Assembly (NCBI GenBank): GCA_036250195.1
Contig: JAVHZZ010000004.1
Span: 142,179,729 to 142,243,728, forward strand
From: Mixophyes australis
Taxonomy: Eukaryota; Chordata; Amphibia; Anura; Limnodynastidae
Length of the DNA stretch: 64,000 nt
Direction: 5' to 3'
The notes below the pieces were generated by a model. It made no database searches, had not been told where the DNA came from, and worked only from the letters and a program-made list of their open reading frames with translations. The number at the start of each line of letters is the position of its first letter. Positions within the stretch are counted from its first letter, which is position 1. The position numbers and the translations under genes were made by a program. Shown one piece after another: positions 11,137-22,700 of this stretch.

Positions 11137-12185
11137 TGTTCACAGTAGTTAGACAGCACAGCATCGTCTGTACCTGCATCAGTGGCCGCATCTTTACATT
11201 GCTTCAGTTTGTTCTGGCTCTGAAATGTAAAATAGATTTCCTTATTTCAATTAATGAAATATTTAATATGACATCCAGCTGTAATTTTGTATAGCCCTGT
11301 TGAGATAAAATATAATCTATAGAAACTAATAGAATACTGCCACTAAAGGGGATGAATTATCAGAAAAATAGCAGAATGAAAGCATGACCCTACCAAGTAT
11401 TAATTATTTGATTAAAGTATCTCTCGGCCTTCATGGGATTATATTTACCCAGTAACATACACTGTTCAAGTTCATGCATTAAAACTGTAATTCATTGTCA
11501 CTCACAGCTTTGTAAACACAACATTTTAGGAATCAATCTTTTATCAGGTGTAACTGTGTCTTTTATACTCATACATACATATATATATCAGTGGCAGCCA
11601 AGGTGCTAAAACTTGTAACCTGTATTTCAGTAATTACTGCTAAACTTTATTGGCATACAAAGGAGAAACCAAAAGTTTACTGAACAACTTACAAAATATA
11701 TGTTGTTCCCAAAATAAGTGTTATTTCCCAGGGAACAATCCACTCAGGACAAGGTTGGCCTAGTTGGTAGTACATGCTAGTGATTGAAGCCTATATGTAA
11801 TTCTGTTCAATCAACCTCCTCCTCTGTATACTGGTATTTATTAACATATATGTGGACTTCAATACTGCTTGCACACCTTGAGTAAGATTAAATAATTTCC
11901 ATAGTCTCAAATAAAACAGTACTCCAGTGGACAAAGTCATCATGAATACTATAGGGGATGGTTTATCGTGTACTGCAAACACCTTTGCAGATAATGTATG
12001 CTGTACTGTAGTTTATATAGGGAATAATGCATCTTGCAGTGTAGATAATAAGGACATGGCCATATAAAGGTCAAGGCCTGGGCCAAGTGCCTTTATACAG
12101 GTCATGGAACTCTTGTATGAATGTCCTTATAAAATAAACAGTGCAGAATACATTATCCTTTGAAATCATAAGTAAATGATACATA
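11137..12185. other. No gene recognised
   Basis: AT-rich anonymous sequence. No splice-flanked exon was seen, in particular none matching the next PSTPIP1 exon expected on the minus strand. Confidence 0.45.
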
Positions 12186-12360
12186 GGGCTAGATTTACTA
12201 AGCTGCGGGTTTGAAAAAGTGGGGATGTTGCCTATAGCAACCAATCAGATTCTAGCTGTCATTTTGTAGAAAGTAGTAAATAAATGAAAGCTAGAATCTG
12301 ATTGGTTGCTATAGGCAACATCCCCACTTTTTCAAACCCGCAGCTTAGTAAATCTAAACC
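12186..12360. mobile_element. Highly conserved palindromic MITE
   Basis: Arms of about 78 bp are almost identical inverted repeats, from TAGATTTACTAAGCTGCGGG inward to GCAACCAATCAGATTCTAGC. The spacer is only some 15 bp. The arms contain the CCAATCAG (inverted CCAAT) box twice, facing each other. The near-perfect arm identity points to recent insertion or gene-conversion. Superfamily not determined because no clear TSD is visible. Confidence 0.85.
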
Positions 12361-13558
12361 TTACTGGTTATATTGTTGGGGGTTAAATAATGTTAAATAA
12401 GCATGACTCAAAAGTAAGAGTAAGTGAGGTAAGAGAAGAGAAAGACGTGTAGGTGGTTTATTTTAGACATCTTTTGCAATGATTCAGTTTGTAAATATGA
12501 CCTGCCCACCGTTGCATGATTCATTATGAGAGTGTTCCAAGACGGAACGAATTATGTTGCGTAATTGTTAAAATTGTTTACAATGTTATGTTATAATACA
12601 GCCTGCTACTTTAAGAACAATGTTCAATGTGGGATGTGTTGTATTTGAATGTATTGTGGTTTGTATTTTTTAGAGGTAGGGTATGTGAGAGGAAGCCCCA
12701 GCTCAAAGTTTCCATCAGGGGCCTTTAGCTGCATGACTAATTATGGTAGAATACTTTCTTGTCGTTATATAGTAAATACTGTTCAACCAAAATACACGGG
12801 ACTATCGCTGTTTTGGGATAAACGACTGTGGGCAGCATCCCCCCAGGCTCAGGCTCTCAGGGGGAAGTGGTTGCACTACAAGGGGGAGGGGGTTGCACTA
12901 CCACATTTTACTAGGTGCAGTTATAATATCTGTATTATATAATTCAGTGCAATGTCACTTCAAAGCCATTTTAAAAACATGTTTCAGGTAATTTAAGAAC
13001 AGGAAATGAAACAATCGTTTTGTGGGAATTGAAAAATACAGTAACTAAAAGCTGTAGAGGAATAACCACAGGTCTCACAGAAGCTGTGGGTTTATGAGAT
13101 AGCTTTCAGCAGGGACAAGCACACTCCCAATATAGAAAATTAATTACAAAACAGAGATCGTGCAAAGCAGACTAGACATATATTTGCAAAAGCTCTGGAA
13201 ATCAACATATAGAACATTTGGTTAAGCCTTGGGTAGTTATGGATGAAGGAATAGGTTACAGCAGATGGGAGTCTGAGCAGAAGACAAGGTGAACACACCC
13301 AAGAAAAATAATACAAAGAAATTATGACATTTATTTATAGGAGAAATGACTCAAGATACAGCAAATACAATTATAACAATGTGGAACTTTGTAAAACAGT
13401 CACATCCTAGTTGTGAGCCTGAGGTGCCCTCTGAAGCTACAACTCAGGAAAAAAGTCAGATTTCATTGCACTATGGCTGCTGGCCATGGCTACTCATGGA
13501 TGTTTGTGGAAAGTACAAGTGACCCAGCCTTTCACAAGTCAAAAACAGAGATTGTACT
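12361..13558. other. No gene recognised
   Basis: Anonymous non-coding sequence. Short open frames here show no family similarity and no splice context. Confidence 0.45.
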
Positions 13559-13838
13559 CAGGGCCTGATTAAGGGTTCGGGCTGCCCTAGGGTAATACGC
13601 TCGTAGCTCCCCCTCACCCTCCATACCACTCTAATACCTGGTAGATAAAAACAAACTTATCTTTAATTTAAAATCAGGCTTCCTTCACCCCCTATTCTCC
13701 TTCATTCACAATTACTCTCTTATATTTTAAAATTTATTTCAGTTTATGCCTTTTTCCTTTTCACAATTTTACTCCCCCCCCCAAAAGCCTTGAGCCCTAG
13801 GCTGCAGCCTAGTCAGCCTATTGGATAATGAGGCCCTG
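13559..13838. mobile_element. Short hAT-type MITE
   Basis: Inverted ends CAGGGCCTGATTAAGG and the complement of CAGGGCCTCATTATCC bound 280 bp. The flanking octamers ATTGTACT and ATTGCACA agree at six of eight positions, consistent with an old hAT TSD. No coding capacity. Confidence 0.75.
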
Positions 13839-14915
13839 ATTGCACAGTGTACACTACAGAATATTCATTTCTGCATTTAGTTTATAAATGTATTAGAATA
13901 GGCAAATACAAATTACTCTATGGTTGTGCGGCTTTTGAGTTTGACCCTGTTTAATTCCTTATTCAATAGCTGCACTTTATTAAGAGATTAAAAAGGAAGA
14001 ATATGGAATCTGAAGCTACAACGATCTGCTTCGCCCACAATGATCATGATTTTGCAATGGTCATTGTAAGATACTGCAGTAGTATTTCTCTAACATGAAC
14101 TCCTTTGAGCTATGCCTTTTGGAATAGTATTATAATTGTTGAGGTACTTGAAGAAAATAACTTGTTTCTGAAAATGTTTTTTGTGGGGACTAAAGTCTGT
14201 TTTTGAAATCTAGCATGTCACATTGCAGAGGGCTGGGCTCTGAACGTCAGTTGCAGCCCACTCTTATGTTGCCAGGTAATGGAACTCTAAGCCAGTGAGT
14301 AATAGAAATGTATATATTGGTTGTGGGGGAGCTGACAACTATGTGTGAGCTGAAGGAAAGCCAGTCTGTGCATGAGAGGATGGAGCAAGGTTTGGGCCTG
14401 ACATCTTGGTAATGATGGATTGCAATGCAGATAGTTAACCTAGTTGTGAACTGGAAATCAGATTCAGTTTGTATGTGAGGTTAGTACCATAGAGTGGAAG
14501 TCTCATTTATTAATTGTATGGGTGAAGGCGAAGAGGAATGATGCAGACTGAGAACATTAAACATACACAGGTTGGCACCCAAGACATGGTTGTTGGTTAA
14601 AAGTCTTACAGTAGAAAGAAAAAGCAGTGTTGTCTGTGGCAGATGCCCCAAAATATACCTTTCCTGGGGTTGATCCAGCTCTGACTCCTAATATAGTACT
14701 TGAACTCTTAAAACCAGAATATACTATATAATTTTCTCATATATAACTGACACTTGTAATATCAAGCTTTTAAAAGGTATAGAAAGATTAAAAAGATATT
14801 TGTCAATATTGCATATTAATACTTCACGCAAAAACTACTTGTGAACCGTAGCCGTAAACAGAAGCCACTTGTGTTTCACCGACAACTATGAATGAGTATG
14901 ACAGGTCTTGTTTAC
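13839..14915. other. PSTPIP1 intron, no other element recognised
   Basis: This is the intron immediately downstream (minus strand) of the last PSTPIP1 exon seen. No further exon of the gene was found between here and position 1, so this intron is at least 14.9 kb long or the assembly is interrupted. Confidence 0.5.
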
Positions 14916-15014
14916 CTTCTCTACTTGTTTAGCATTTCCTGAGATTGCCAGAAGTTCAAAGTTCTGCTCGGCTTCCTCTGCATCTCGGCACTTTTGTTCA
15001 TAAATTTTCTTGGA
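14916..15014 (-). CDS. pstpip1: PSTPIP1 exon (F-BAR, sixth exon seen)
   Basis: Ninety-nine bases, 33 complete codons, between an acceptor (TTTTAG) at the high side and a donor (GTAAAC) at the low side. The peptide begins [20 protein letters not shown] and ends in a KQVEK motif. It matches the PSTPIP1 helix with [16 protein letters not shown], which lies in the antiparallel F-BAR coiled coil that binds and bends membrane and dimerises. PSTPIP1 over PSTPIP2 is favoured by the G-A-KQVEK ending. The reading phase fits the exon at 15526-15588 exactly (0/0). The next downstream exon was not found in the window. Confidence 0.95.
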
Positions 15015-15525
15015 CTAAAAGGGAATTGAAAGAGACAATAAACAGTACAAAATAATTTCTTAAGAAAAAAATTGTCAGTAATTCTTTTCACTAACTGATA
15101 ATCTAAACACATCCCATATAGTGTGATATTTTCAGTGCAAAACTCATAAATGCTATAATTACATTTTGTGGTATGTTAAGATTACATTACAAAAGGCTAC
15201 ATTTTCTTTTGTCTAAAGCAGCTCTGCCCAGTCACTGGTGACAAAATAACAGGTATAAATCTCTGAATATTTCATGGAAAAATTGACCTTTACTCTACAA
15301 GTATTGAATAAGAAAGCACCATGGACCATTTTCAGTATATATAATCAATATGACTACTCTTCATATATAGACCCCATCACCCTGTCACACAAACAGCTAA
15401 TACGAACATTGTACATTATTGGCTATAGCTTCTGTAGTAATTAAGTAAAGCATGATTGAAACATTAGCCTATATGTGTGAAATTCCTAAATATAATTACT
15501 GAATTAATTCTATATTATAACTCAC

Positions 15526-15588
15526 ATCCATTGTCTTCTTGTACAAGGATACTTTATTCTTCTGCAGACGCTCCATTGCATACTCATA
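15526..15588 (-). CDS. pstpip1: PSTPIP1 exon (F-BAR, fifth exon seen)
   Basis: Sixty-three bases, 21 codons, with acceptor GCACAG and donor GTGAGT. The peptide YEYAMERLQKNKVSLYKKTM followed by D matches the PSTPIP1 segment YE-VM-R-QK-K-SLYKK-M. Both boundaries are phase 0, so it joins its neighbours cleanly. The short intron (511 bp) to the exon at 14916 contains no recognised repeat. Confidence 0.95.
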
Positions 15589-16043
15589 CTGTGCGAGGAA
15601 ACAATGAAATATATTAGTCACAGTTGCTATACTGGAAATAATATGCAATAATGTCATTATGCTGGCAATATAGCCCTTTTCAATTACCGTATTTATTAAA
15701 AAGCACAGAACACCTACACACAATGGTGATGGTCATTCTGTGGGCTGAACCAGTATTCATGAAATCACTAGGAACCAGATTATCACTGAGACACTTCAAT
15801 ACCAGTAGTCAAAAGGGACTGGTTCCTACTGAATTGTTAGGCTAAATCCTCATAAATATGGTTGATCTGCCTACAAAACAGTTGCCCCACTGTGTGTAGA
15901 TCATGGACAAGGGCAGCAATTGCCATATGGATTGTTTGACCCAGGCAGAATGAAAACCCAATCTGTATTTTTATTAACAAATGTACATTAAGTGATTTCA
16001 ATTTCATTATAAGGCACCCTTTTAATAACACCCTCTTTACTCC

Positions 16044-16368
16044 ACCATCATCATTTATTTATATAGCACCACTAATTCTGCAGCGCTGTACAGAGAACTC
16101 ACTCAAATCAGTCCCTGCTCCATTGGAGCTTACAATCTAAATTCCCTAACAGACACACACACACAGACTGAGAGAGACTAGGGCCAATTTAATAGCAGCC
16201 AATTAACCTATTAGTATGTTTTTTGGGTGTGGGAGGAAACCGGAGCACCCGGAGGAAACCCACGGAGAACATACAAACTCCACACAGATAAGGCCAGGGT
16301 CGGGAATCGAACTCATGACCCCAGTGCTGTGAGGCAGAAGTGCTAACCACTAAGCCACCGTGCTGCCC
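16044..16368 (-). mobile_element. tRNA-derived SINE
   Basis: Read on the minus strand the element starts GGGCAGCACGGTGGCTTAG, contains an A-box-like TGGCTTAGTGGTTAGC and a B-box GAGTTCGATTCC, the internal RNA polymerase III promoter of tRNA-derived SINEs. A conserved body with TTTCCTCCGGGTGCTCCGG follows, and it ends in an ATAAATGATGATG tail. It lies in the intron between PSTPIP1 exons at 16812 and 15526, in the same orientation as the gene. A 5'-truncated plus-strand copy is at 31650-31912. Confidence 0.88.
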
Positions 16369-16811
16369 ACCAGTTTTGACATATGTTTTTACAGAGAAAT
16401 ATTGTGGGCCACGAGAGGAATACTTGAAAAACTAGCTGAAAAAGATGACTGTTATGCACTATAAACACCTGACATCTAGACACTCAAAGGGAACAATGGA
16501 TAGTAGTTCTGTTTTAAGGACACAAATTAATTATATAATATACATATCTTACTGTGTCTGATTTGATTGTAGTTTCCTTTGGATATTATCCACCTCTGCT
16601 CTATTTTCTCTGGTTAATACATCTATGTCCCTCCATTGATTGGTCAAGCTTATTAATTAAAAAGCTTCACAAGTGATGATATGTGACAGCCCTACAGGAT
16701 TTATGCTGAAGACACTTGATTATATATGCAACCATATTATTCTAGATATGTATTGTTATCAATATATTCATAATAAGGTTATCATTTTTGAGTACTTCAT
16801 ATCCATATCAC

Positions 16812-16918
16812 CTTTTTCCTCAGTTCCTTCTGCCTCTCTCTGAAGTCCTCCAAGCTCCGCAGCTCTTCTCTCATTGTTGTCGCCAGCTGGATGTGCGAGT
16901 AACCAATATTCTCAATTT
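16812..16918 (-). CDS. pstpip1: PSTPIP1 exon (F-BAR, fourth exon seen)
   Basis: One hundred and seven bases; the first two complete a split codon and 35 codons follow. The peptide starts [20 protein letters not shown] and continues into the highly conserved [15 protein letters not shown]. Human PSTPIP1 has the close equivalents MENVGSSHIQL and LEEFRERQKEQRKK, so this is the best diagnostic exon. It is the basic, membrane-facing coiled-coil part of the F-BAR. Acceptor ATTATAG and donor GTGATA are acceptable; the donor departs from consensus at +4 and +5. Confidence 0.97.
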
Positions 16919-17565
16919 CTATAATAAATAAAGTTACATAGAAAAGGCTCTAAATCCTAAAGACATTTTTACATGGTCTCTAAATGCCACTTTAAAACCC
17001 GGCACAAAACGATTCCCTTAGAAAGTCATATTCTGCTCCAGGTTTCCACTCTGGAAATGTTTCCCATGTTAATTTCCCTTGAAAAAAAATCAATAAAAAA
17101 CAGCAAACACAATCTAGAAGCTGCATTATATATTATTTGACAACAGGAACACACTGCTCTACAGAGGTAAATATCTACAGTATACACCGTACAAATATAT
17201 ACTGTCTTCGTTTCTGTGTAGTTCTGTTCACATTCCAGCATTGCCAGTGACCTGACAGCTTACAGCAGCAGTACATGGTGGCATACTGGATTTATTAAGT
17301 TTTTAAAGAGGTGAAAAAAATTAAATGGAACCCCAGCAATTAGCTATACTGTGTTTAAAGCTATCTAGAGAGAGTTCTTGTATGTATGTTCATTTACTAC
17401 CTAAGAAAATGCCACAAATGCTATATGATACATAAGCACATAATACATTTAAAGTGCATTTTGTACTACAAATAAATTGTTGCTGCTGCACCAGGACCTG
17501 GATTAAGGTTAGTCTGAGCCAGTCACATAGAAGAAGATTATTAAAGAACAAAGCTTGTTACTTAC

Positions 17566-17600
17566 GCTGTTTTAAAGTATCAAAGGACTCACGTAGTTTG
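17566..17600 (-). CDS. pstpip1: PSTPIP1 small exon, 35 bp (third exon seen)
   Basis: A micro-exon-sized segment, acceptor TTCCAG and donor GTAAGT. One base completes the Asn codon left open by exon 29218-29292, then KLRESFDTLKQ follows, and a final C is the first base of the next Gln codon. It matches the PSTPIP1 segment SLRASFDSLKQQ. The upstream intron is 11.6 kb and carries the 8.3-kb hAT element; the downstream intron is 647 bp. Too short to be found by open-frame scanning. Confidence 0.93.
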
Positions 17601-17844
17601 CTGGAATAAACATACAGATAGATAATTAGAAATAGATGTCACTTTAAATATCTGTAACATATATGAAAAAACACAATTTATCCTGAGCCCTCTGCATGCC
17701 TGTTTTACATACTGTTTGCTCATTGTATTTTTCCAGTCCAAATCTTACTGATTAAATTAAATAAAGAACTGGTAGTTGCTCAAATCAATTTATAGGCTAT
17801 AACAGGTGCATGAAAGGGTGGGGTTATCCTAAAAGGAAAAAACA

Positions 17845-17959
17845 CAGACAAATTCCCCCAGCACACTGCTATAGCCAGCAACAGATCTGCTATTTCTACT
17901 GTAGATAAAAATGCAAAAGTCTCAGTTGGCTATAGCAGTGTGCTGGGGGAATTTGTCTG
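17845..17959. mobile_element. Foldback MITE (CAGACAAATTCCCCCAGCAC ends)
   Basis: A 115-bp palindrome with 32-bp arms, CAGACAAATTCCCCCAGCAC continuing into ACTGCTATAGCCA and its complement. No coding capacity. Flanks do not give a convincing TSD, so the superfamily is open. Confidence 0.8.
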
Positions 17960-19186
17960 ATTAAATTAAATGCAAACCGTGCTATAAGTATTTTTACCTG
18001 TCTGTGGGTTGTGCCTGCCATAACAAACACACACATGGACTAGCATGGCAAATCACTATTGGGATATTACCAAGGACGGATTGAGAACTTAAAGTGGTCC
18101 TGGAAAAAAGTATTGATGTGGGCTCATGTGGGTGGGACCAAATCAACTGTAGGTGGGGTTAACACAAGTAGGCGAGATTTAGAACTATTGGAACTTGGTT
18201 GTTGTATCATTTAGGAAACCCTAGTTGTGATGACTTAAGACACAGTGGGTCATCTCTAAAGCAATGCAGGGCAAAAGCTGCCAGTCCTGTGTTATAAAAT
18301 TACATGAATTCTTCTGCATTATAAGCAACTGGTTTATGCCTCTGTGCTCCAATTTGTTTAGTTGCCTACTAACACATCCTTCCAAAATTCCCTTCATAGA
18401 AACATATCTGACTTAACTATTACGAAAACATGTTGGCACAATCGTATTTGATCAGTCTGCCAGAGCAGCATATGAGCACATCACCGCAGTGTTGCATCTT
18501 CTCCTAACGTCATGAGATGCAAACTACCAGTTAAATCTCTCGCTATATATAATATATAAATATGTGAGTTTCAAAAACATGCATTTAAAATAATCCTTAT
18601 AATAAATGGCTGTCCAGGTGAAATCACCTCAAAGGTGAAATGCTTCAAGTATCTGCAAGAAAACATGTCTTTATTAATAATTGTGTATAAGCCCTAAATG
18701 TGCCCAGTGATTGGGGGATTGTTGAATAACAGTGCAAGGAGGGTTGGCAGACAATGGCATAAGTGAAGGGGAGAGCTATTCCAAGGTTTTGCTGGTGATA
18801 TATTAAGGGCAAAGGAGGCAGGATTAATGATATTGTCAGTGCACTGGGGGCTGGCCATATGTCCAACAAAGTGATCTGACAACGGGCCCAGTCCAAGGTT
18901 GAAAGCATGCAATGCAAGAACCACTAAAGTATCACCAGAGCTGGAATAAGACTCTGGGGAACCAACGACACTTAAGACAGGATGGTTATCAGTTAGACAA
19001 ATACTCAGGCAAAACTGTGTACACTACTGTTAGGTGCACACAGTTCAGCCTTCACAAGCAGTACAGTGTGAAGCGGGACATACCTCCCAACTGACCTTGT
19101 AGTCAGACCAAGCAAAACAGTCACCCAAATTCGGGACTGCCCCACCAGATTCAGGACAGTTGGCAGACTGTCCTTCTCTCTCCTAC

Positions 19187-19270
19187 CTGTTCTTCTCACT
19201 TTCACCACCTCTGGCTGCTGGTGTCTTTAGACCAATTGCTGCTTGTCTGGACCCTGGAATGATGGGGGCC
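19187..19270 (-). other. hAT exon-like block (84 bp), sense to PSTPIP1
   Basis: On the minus strand a TTTTTTTCCCAAATAG acceptor precedes it and GAACAG|GTAGGAG (donor) follows it. It is homologous to 2792-2870 and 48561-48639 but 5 bp longer, so its ancestral hAT frame is shifted. With the phase left by PSTPIP1 exon 29218-29292 it reads without a stop for 28 codons and restores the phase needed by exon 17566-17600. It is therefore a candidate cryptic or alternative exon of PSTPIP1; use in mRNA is unproven. Confidence 0.5.
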
Positions 19271-19789
19271 CTATTTGGGAAAAAAATGAATACATGTAAT
19301 TTAGCAAACACCAACCAGCCAAGTCAAGTTAATTCAATAGTACCCATGTTTAATAATTAGACCTCCCTCCAGTCCCAACATTAAAATAATAGTACTCACA
19401 TTTGATAAATAGACCTATTACCCTCCAACCGACCCCAGCAAAAAAATAATAGAAATTACATTTAAAGTTGCCATTTCTGACAACCATTCCTGGCATTAAA
19501 TAATTTATATTCACATTTAATAAATATTAGCCCTCCTCCCCAAACTCAGCGACACAATCAATTAAAAACCCCAAACCACCCCAGCAATAAAGGTATGTCA
19601 CCCCATCTTCATTTCATAGGTCCCACTATTAAGTTAAATAGTCCACCAATAAATTAAATTGCTTCACCAAATTGCTTCACCCCACAAATAAAGTAGCACC
19701 CATTAAATAATTAGCCCGCGCCTAAACTCAACTATTAAATTAATAGTCTACCTCCCATCCATGTACTATTAAGACAGCCCCCCTCCCTT

Positions 19790-22700
19790 CCCTCATATCA
19801 CACATTATACTAAGAACCCCCCTTTTCTCACACATTAGAGCAGCCCCTCACTACACACATTAGAGCAGCCCCCAATTCACACATTAGAACAGACCCTTAC
19901 TTCACACATTAGAACAGCCCCCCATTTCTCACATTAGAACAGCCTCCCTTCACACGTTAGGACAGATCCCCTTCAGACATTACAACAGATCCCCCCACTT
20001 CTCACATTACAACATCCCCCCCACTTCTCACATTACAACAGCCCCCCACTTTTCACATTACAGCAGCCCCCCCACTTCTCACATTACAGCAGCCGCCCCA
20101 CTTCTAACATTACAAAAGCCCCAACCCCACTTCTCACATTAGAACAGCCCCCCCCAATTCTCATATTACAACAGCCCCAACCCCACTTCTCACATTACAG
20201 CAGCCCCTCCACTTCTAACATTACAAAAGCCCCAACCCCACTTCTCACATTACAAAAGCCCCAACCCCATTTCTCACATTAAAAAAGTCCTAACCCCACC
20301 TCTCACATTATAAAAGCCCCAACCCCACTTCTCACATTACAAAAGCCCCAACCCCATTTCTCACATTACAAAAGCCCTAACCCCACCTCTCACATTACAA
20401 AAGCCCCAACCCCACTTCTCATATTACAAAAGCCCGATCCCCACTTCTCACATTACAAAAGCCCCAACCCCACTTCTCACATTACAACAGCCCCCCACGT
20501 CTCACATTACAGCAGCCCCCCACTTCTCACATTACAACAGCCCCCCCACTTCTTACATTACAAAAGCCCGAACCCCACTTCTCACATTACAACAGCCCCC
20601 CACTTCTCACATTACAAAAGCCCAAACCCACTTCTCACATTACAACAGTCCCCCCACTTCTCACATTACAAAAGCCCAAACCCCACTTCTCACATTACAA
20701 ATGCCCCAACCCCACTTCTCACATTACAAATGCCCCAACCCCACTTCTCACATTACAAATGCCCAAACCACACTTCTCACATTACAAAAGTCCTAACCCC
20801 ACTTCTCACATTACAACAGTCCCCCCACTTCTCACATTACAAAAGCCCAAACCCTTCTCACATTACAAATGCCCCAACCCCACATCTCACATTACAAATG
20901 CCCCAACCCCACTTCTCACATTATAACAGCCCCCACTTCTCACATTACAACAGCCTCAACCCCACTTCTCACATTACAACAGCCCCAACCCCACTTTTCA
21001 CATTACAACAGCCCCAACCCCACTTCTCACATCACAACAGCCCCAACCCCACTTCTCACATTACAAAATCCCCAACCCCACTTCTCACATTAGAACAACC
21101 TCCCTTCACATGTTAGGACAGATCCCCTTCACACATTACAACAGTTACCCAACACTTCTCACATTATAAAAGCCCCAAACCCACTTCTCACATTACAACA
21201 GCCCCCCACTTCTCACATTACAGAAGCCCCCCCCACTTCTCACATTACAGAAGCCCCCCCCACTTCTCACATTACAACAGCCCCCCCCCCACTTCTCACA
21301 TTACAAAAGCCCCCCACTTCTCACATTACAGCAGCCCCCCCACTTCTCACATTACAACAGCCTCAACCCCACTTCTCACATTACAACAGCCCCAACCCCA
21401 CTTTCACATTACAAAAGCCCCAACCCCACTTCTCATATTACAAAAGCCCGATCCCCACTTCTCACATTACAAAAGCCCCAACCCCACTTCTCACATTACA
21501 ACAGCCCCCCACGTCTCACATTACAGCAGCCCCCCACTTCTTACATTACAAAAGCCCGAACCCCACTTCTCACATTACAACAGCCCCCCACTTCTCACAT
21601 TACAGAAGCCTCAAACCCACTTCTCACATTACAACAGTCCCCCCACTTCTCACATTACAAAAGCCCAAACCCCACTTCTCACATTACAAATGCCCCAACC
21701 CCACTTCTCACATTACAAATGCCCAAACCCCACTTCTCACATTACAAAAGTCCTAACCCCACTTCTCACATTACAACAGTCCCCCCACTTCTCACATTAC
21801 AAAAGCCCAAACCCTTCTCACATTACAAATGCCCAAACCCCACTTCTCACATTACAAAAGTCCTAACCCCACTTCTCACATTACAACAGCCCCCCCACTT
21901 CTTACATTACAAAAGCCCGAACCCCACTTCTCACATTACAACAGCCCCCCACTTCTCACATTACAGAAGCCTCAAACCCACTTCTCACATTACAACAGTC
22001 CCCCCACTTCTCACATTACAAAAGCCCAAACCCCACTTCTCACATTACAAATGCCCCAACCCCACTTCTCACATTACAAATGCCCAAACCCCACTTCTCA
22101 CATTACAAAAGTCCTAACCCCACTTCTCACATTACAACAGTCCCCCCACTTCTCACATTACAAAAGCCCAAACCCCACTTCTCACATTACAAATGCCCCA
22201 ACCCCACTTCTCACATTACAAATGCCCAAACCCCACTTCTCACATTACAAAAGTCCTAACCCCACTTCTCACATTACAACAGTCCCCCCACTTCTCACAT
22301 TACAAAAGCCCAAACCCTTCTCACATTACAAATGCCCAAACCCCACTTCTCACATTACAAAAGTCCTAACCCCACTTCTCACATTACAACAGCCCCCCCA
22401 CTTCTTACATTACAAAAGCCCGAACCCCACTTCTCACATTACAACAGCCCCCCACTTCTCACATTACAGAAGCCTCAAACCCACTTCTCACATTACAACA
22501 GTCCCCCCACTTCTCACATTACAAAAGCCCAAACCCCACTTCTCACATTACAAATGCCCCAACCCCACTTCTCACATTACAAATGCCCAAACCCCACTTC
22601 TCACATTACAAAAGTCCTAACCCCACTTCTCACATTACAACAGTCCCCCCACTTCTCACATTACAAAAGCCCAAACCCTTCTCACATTACAAATGCCCCA

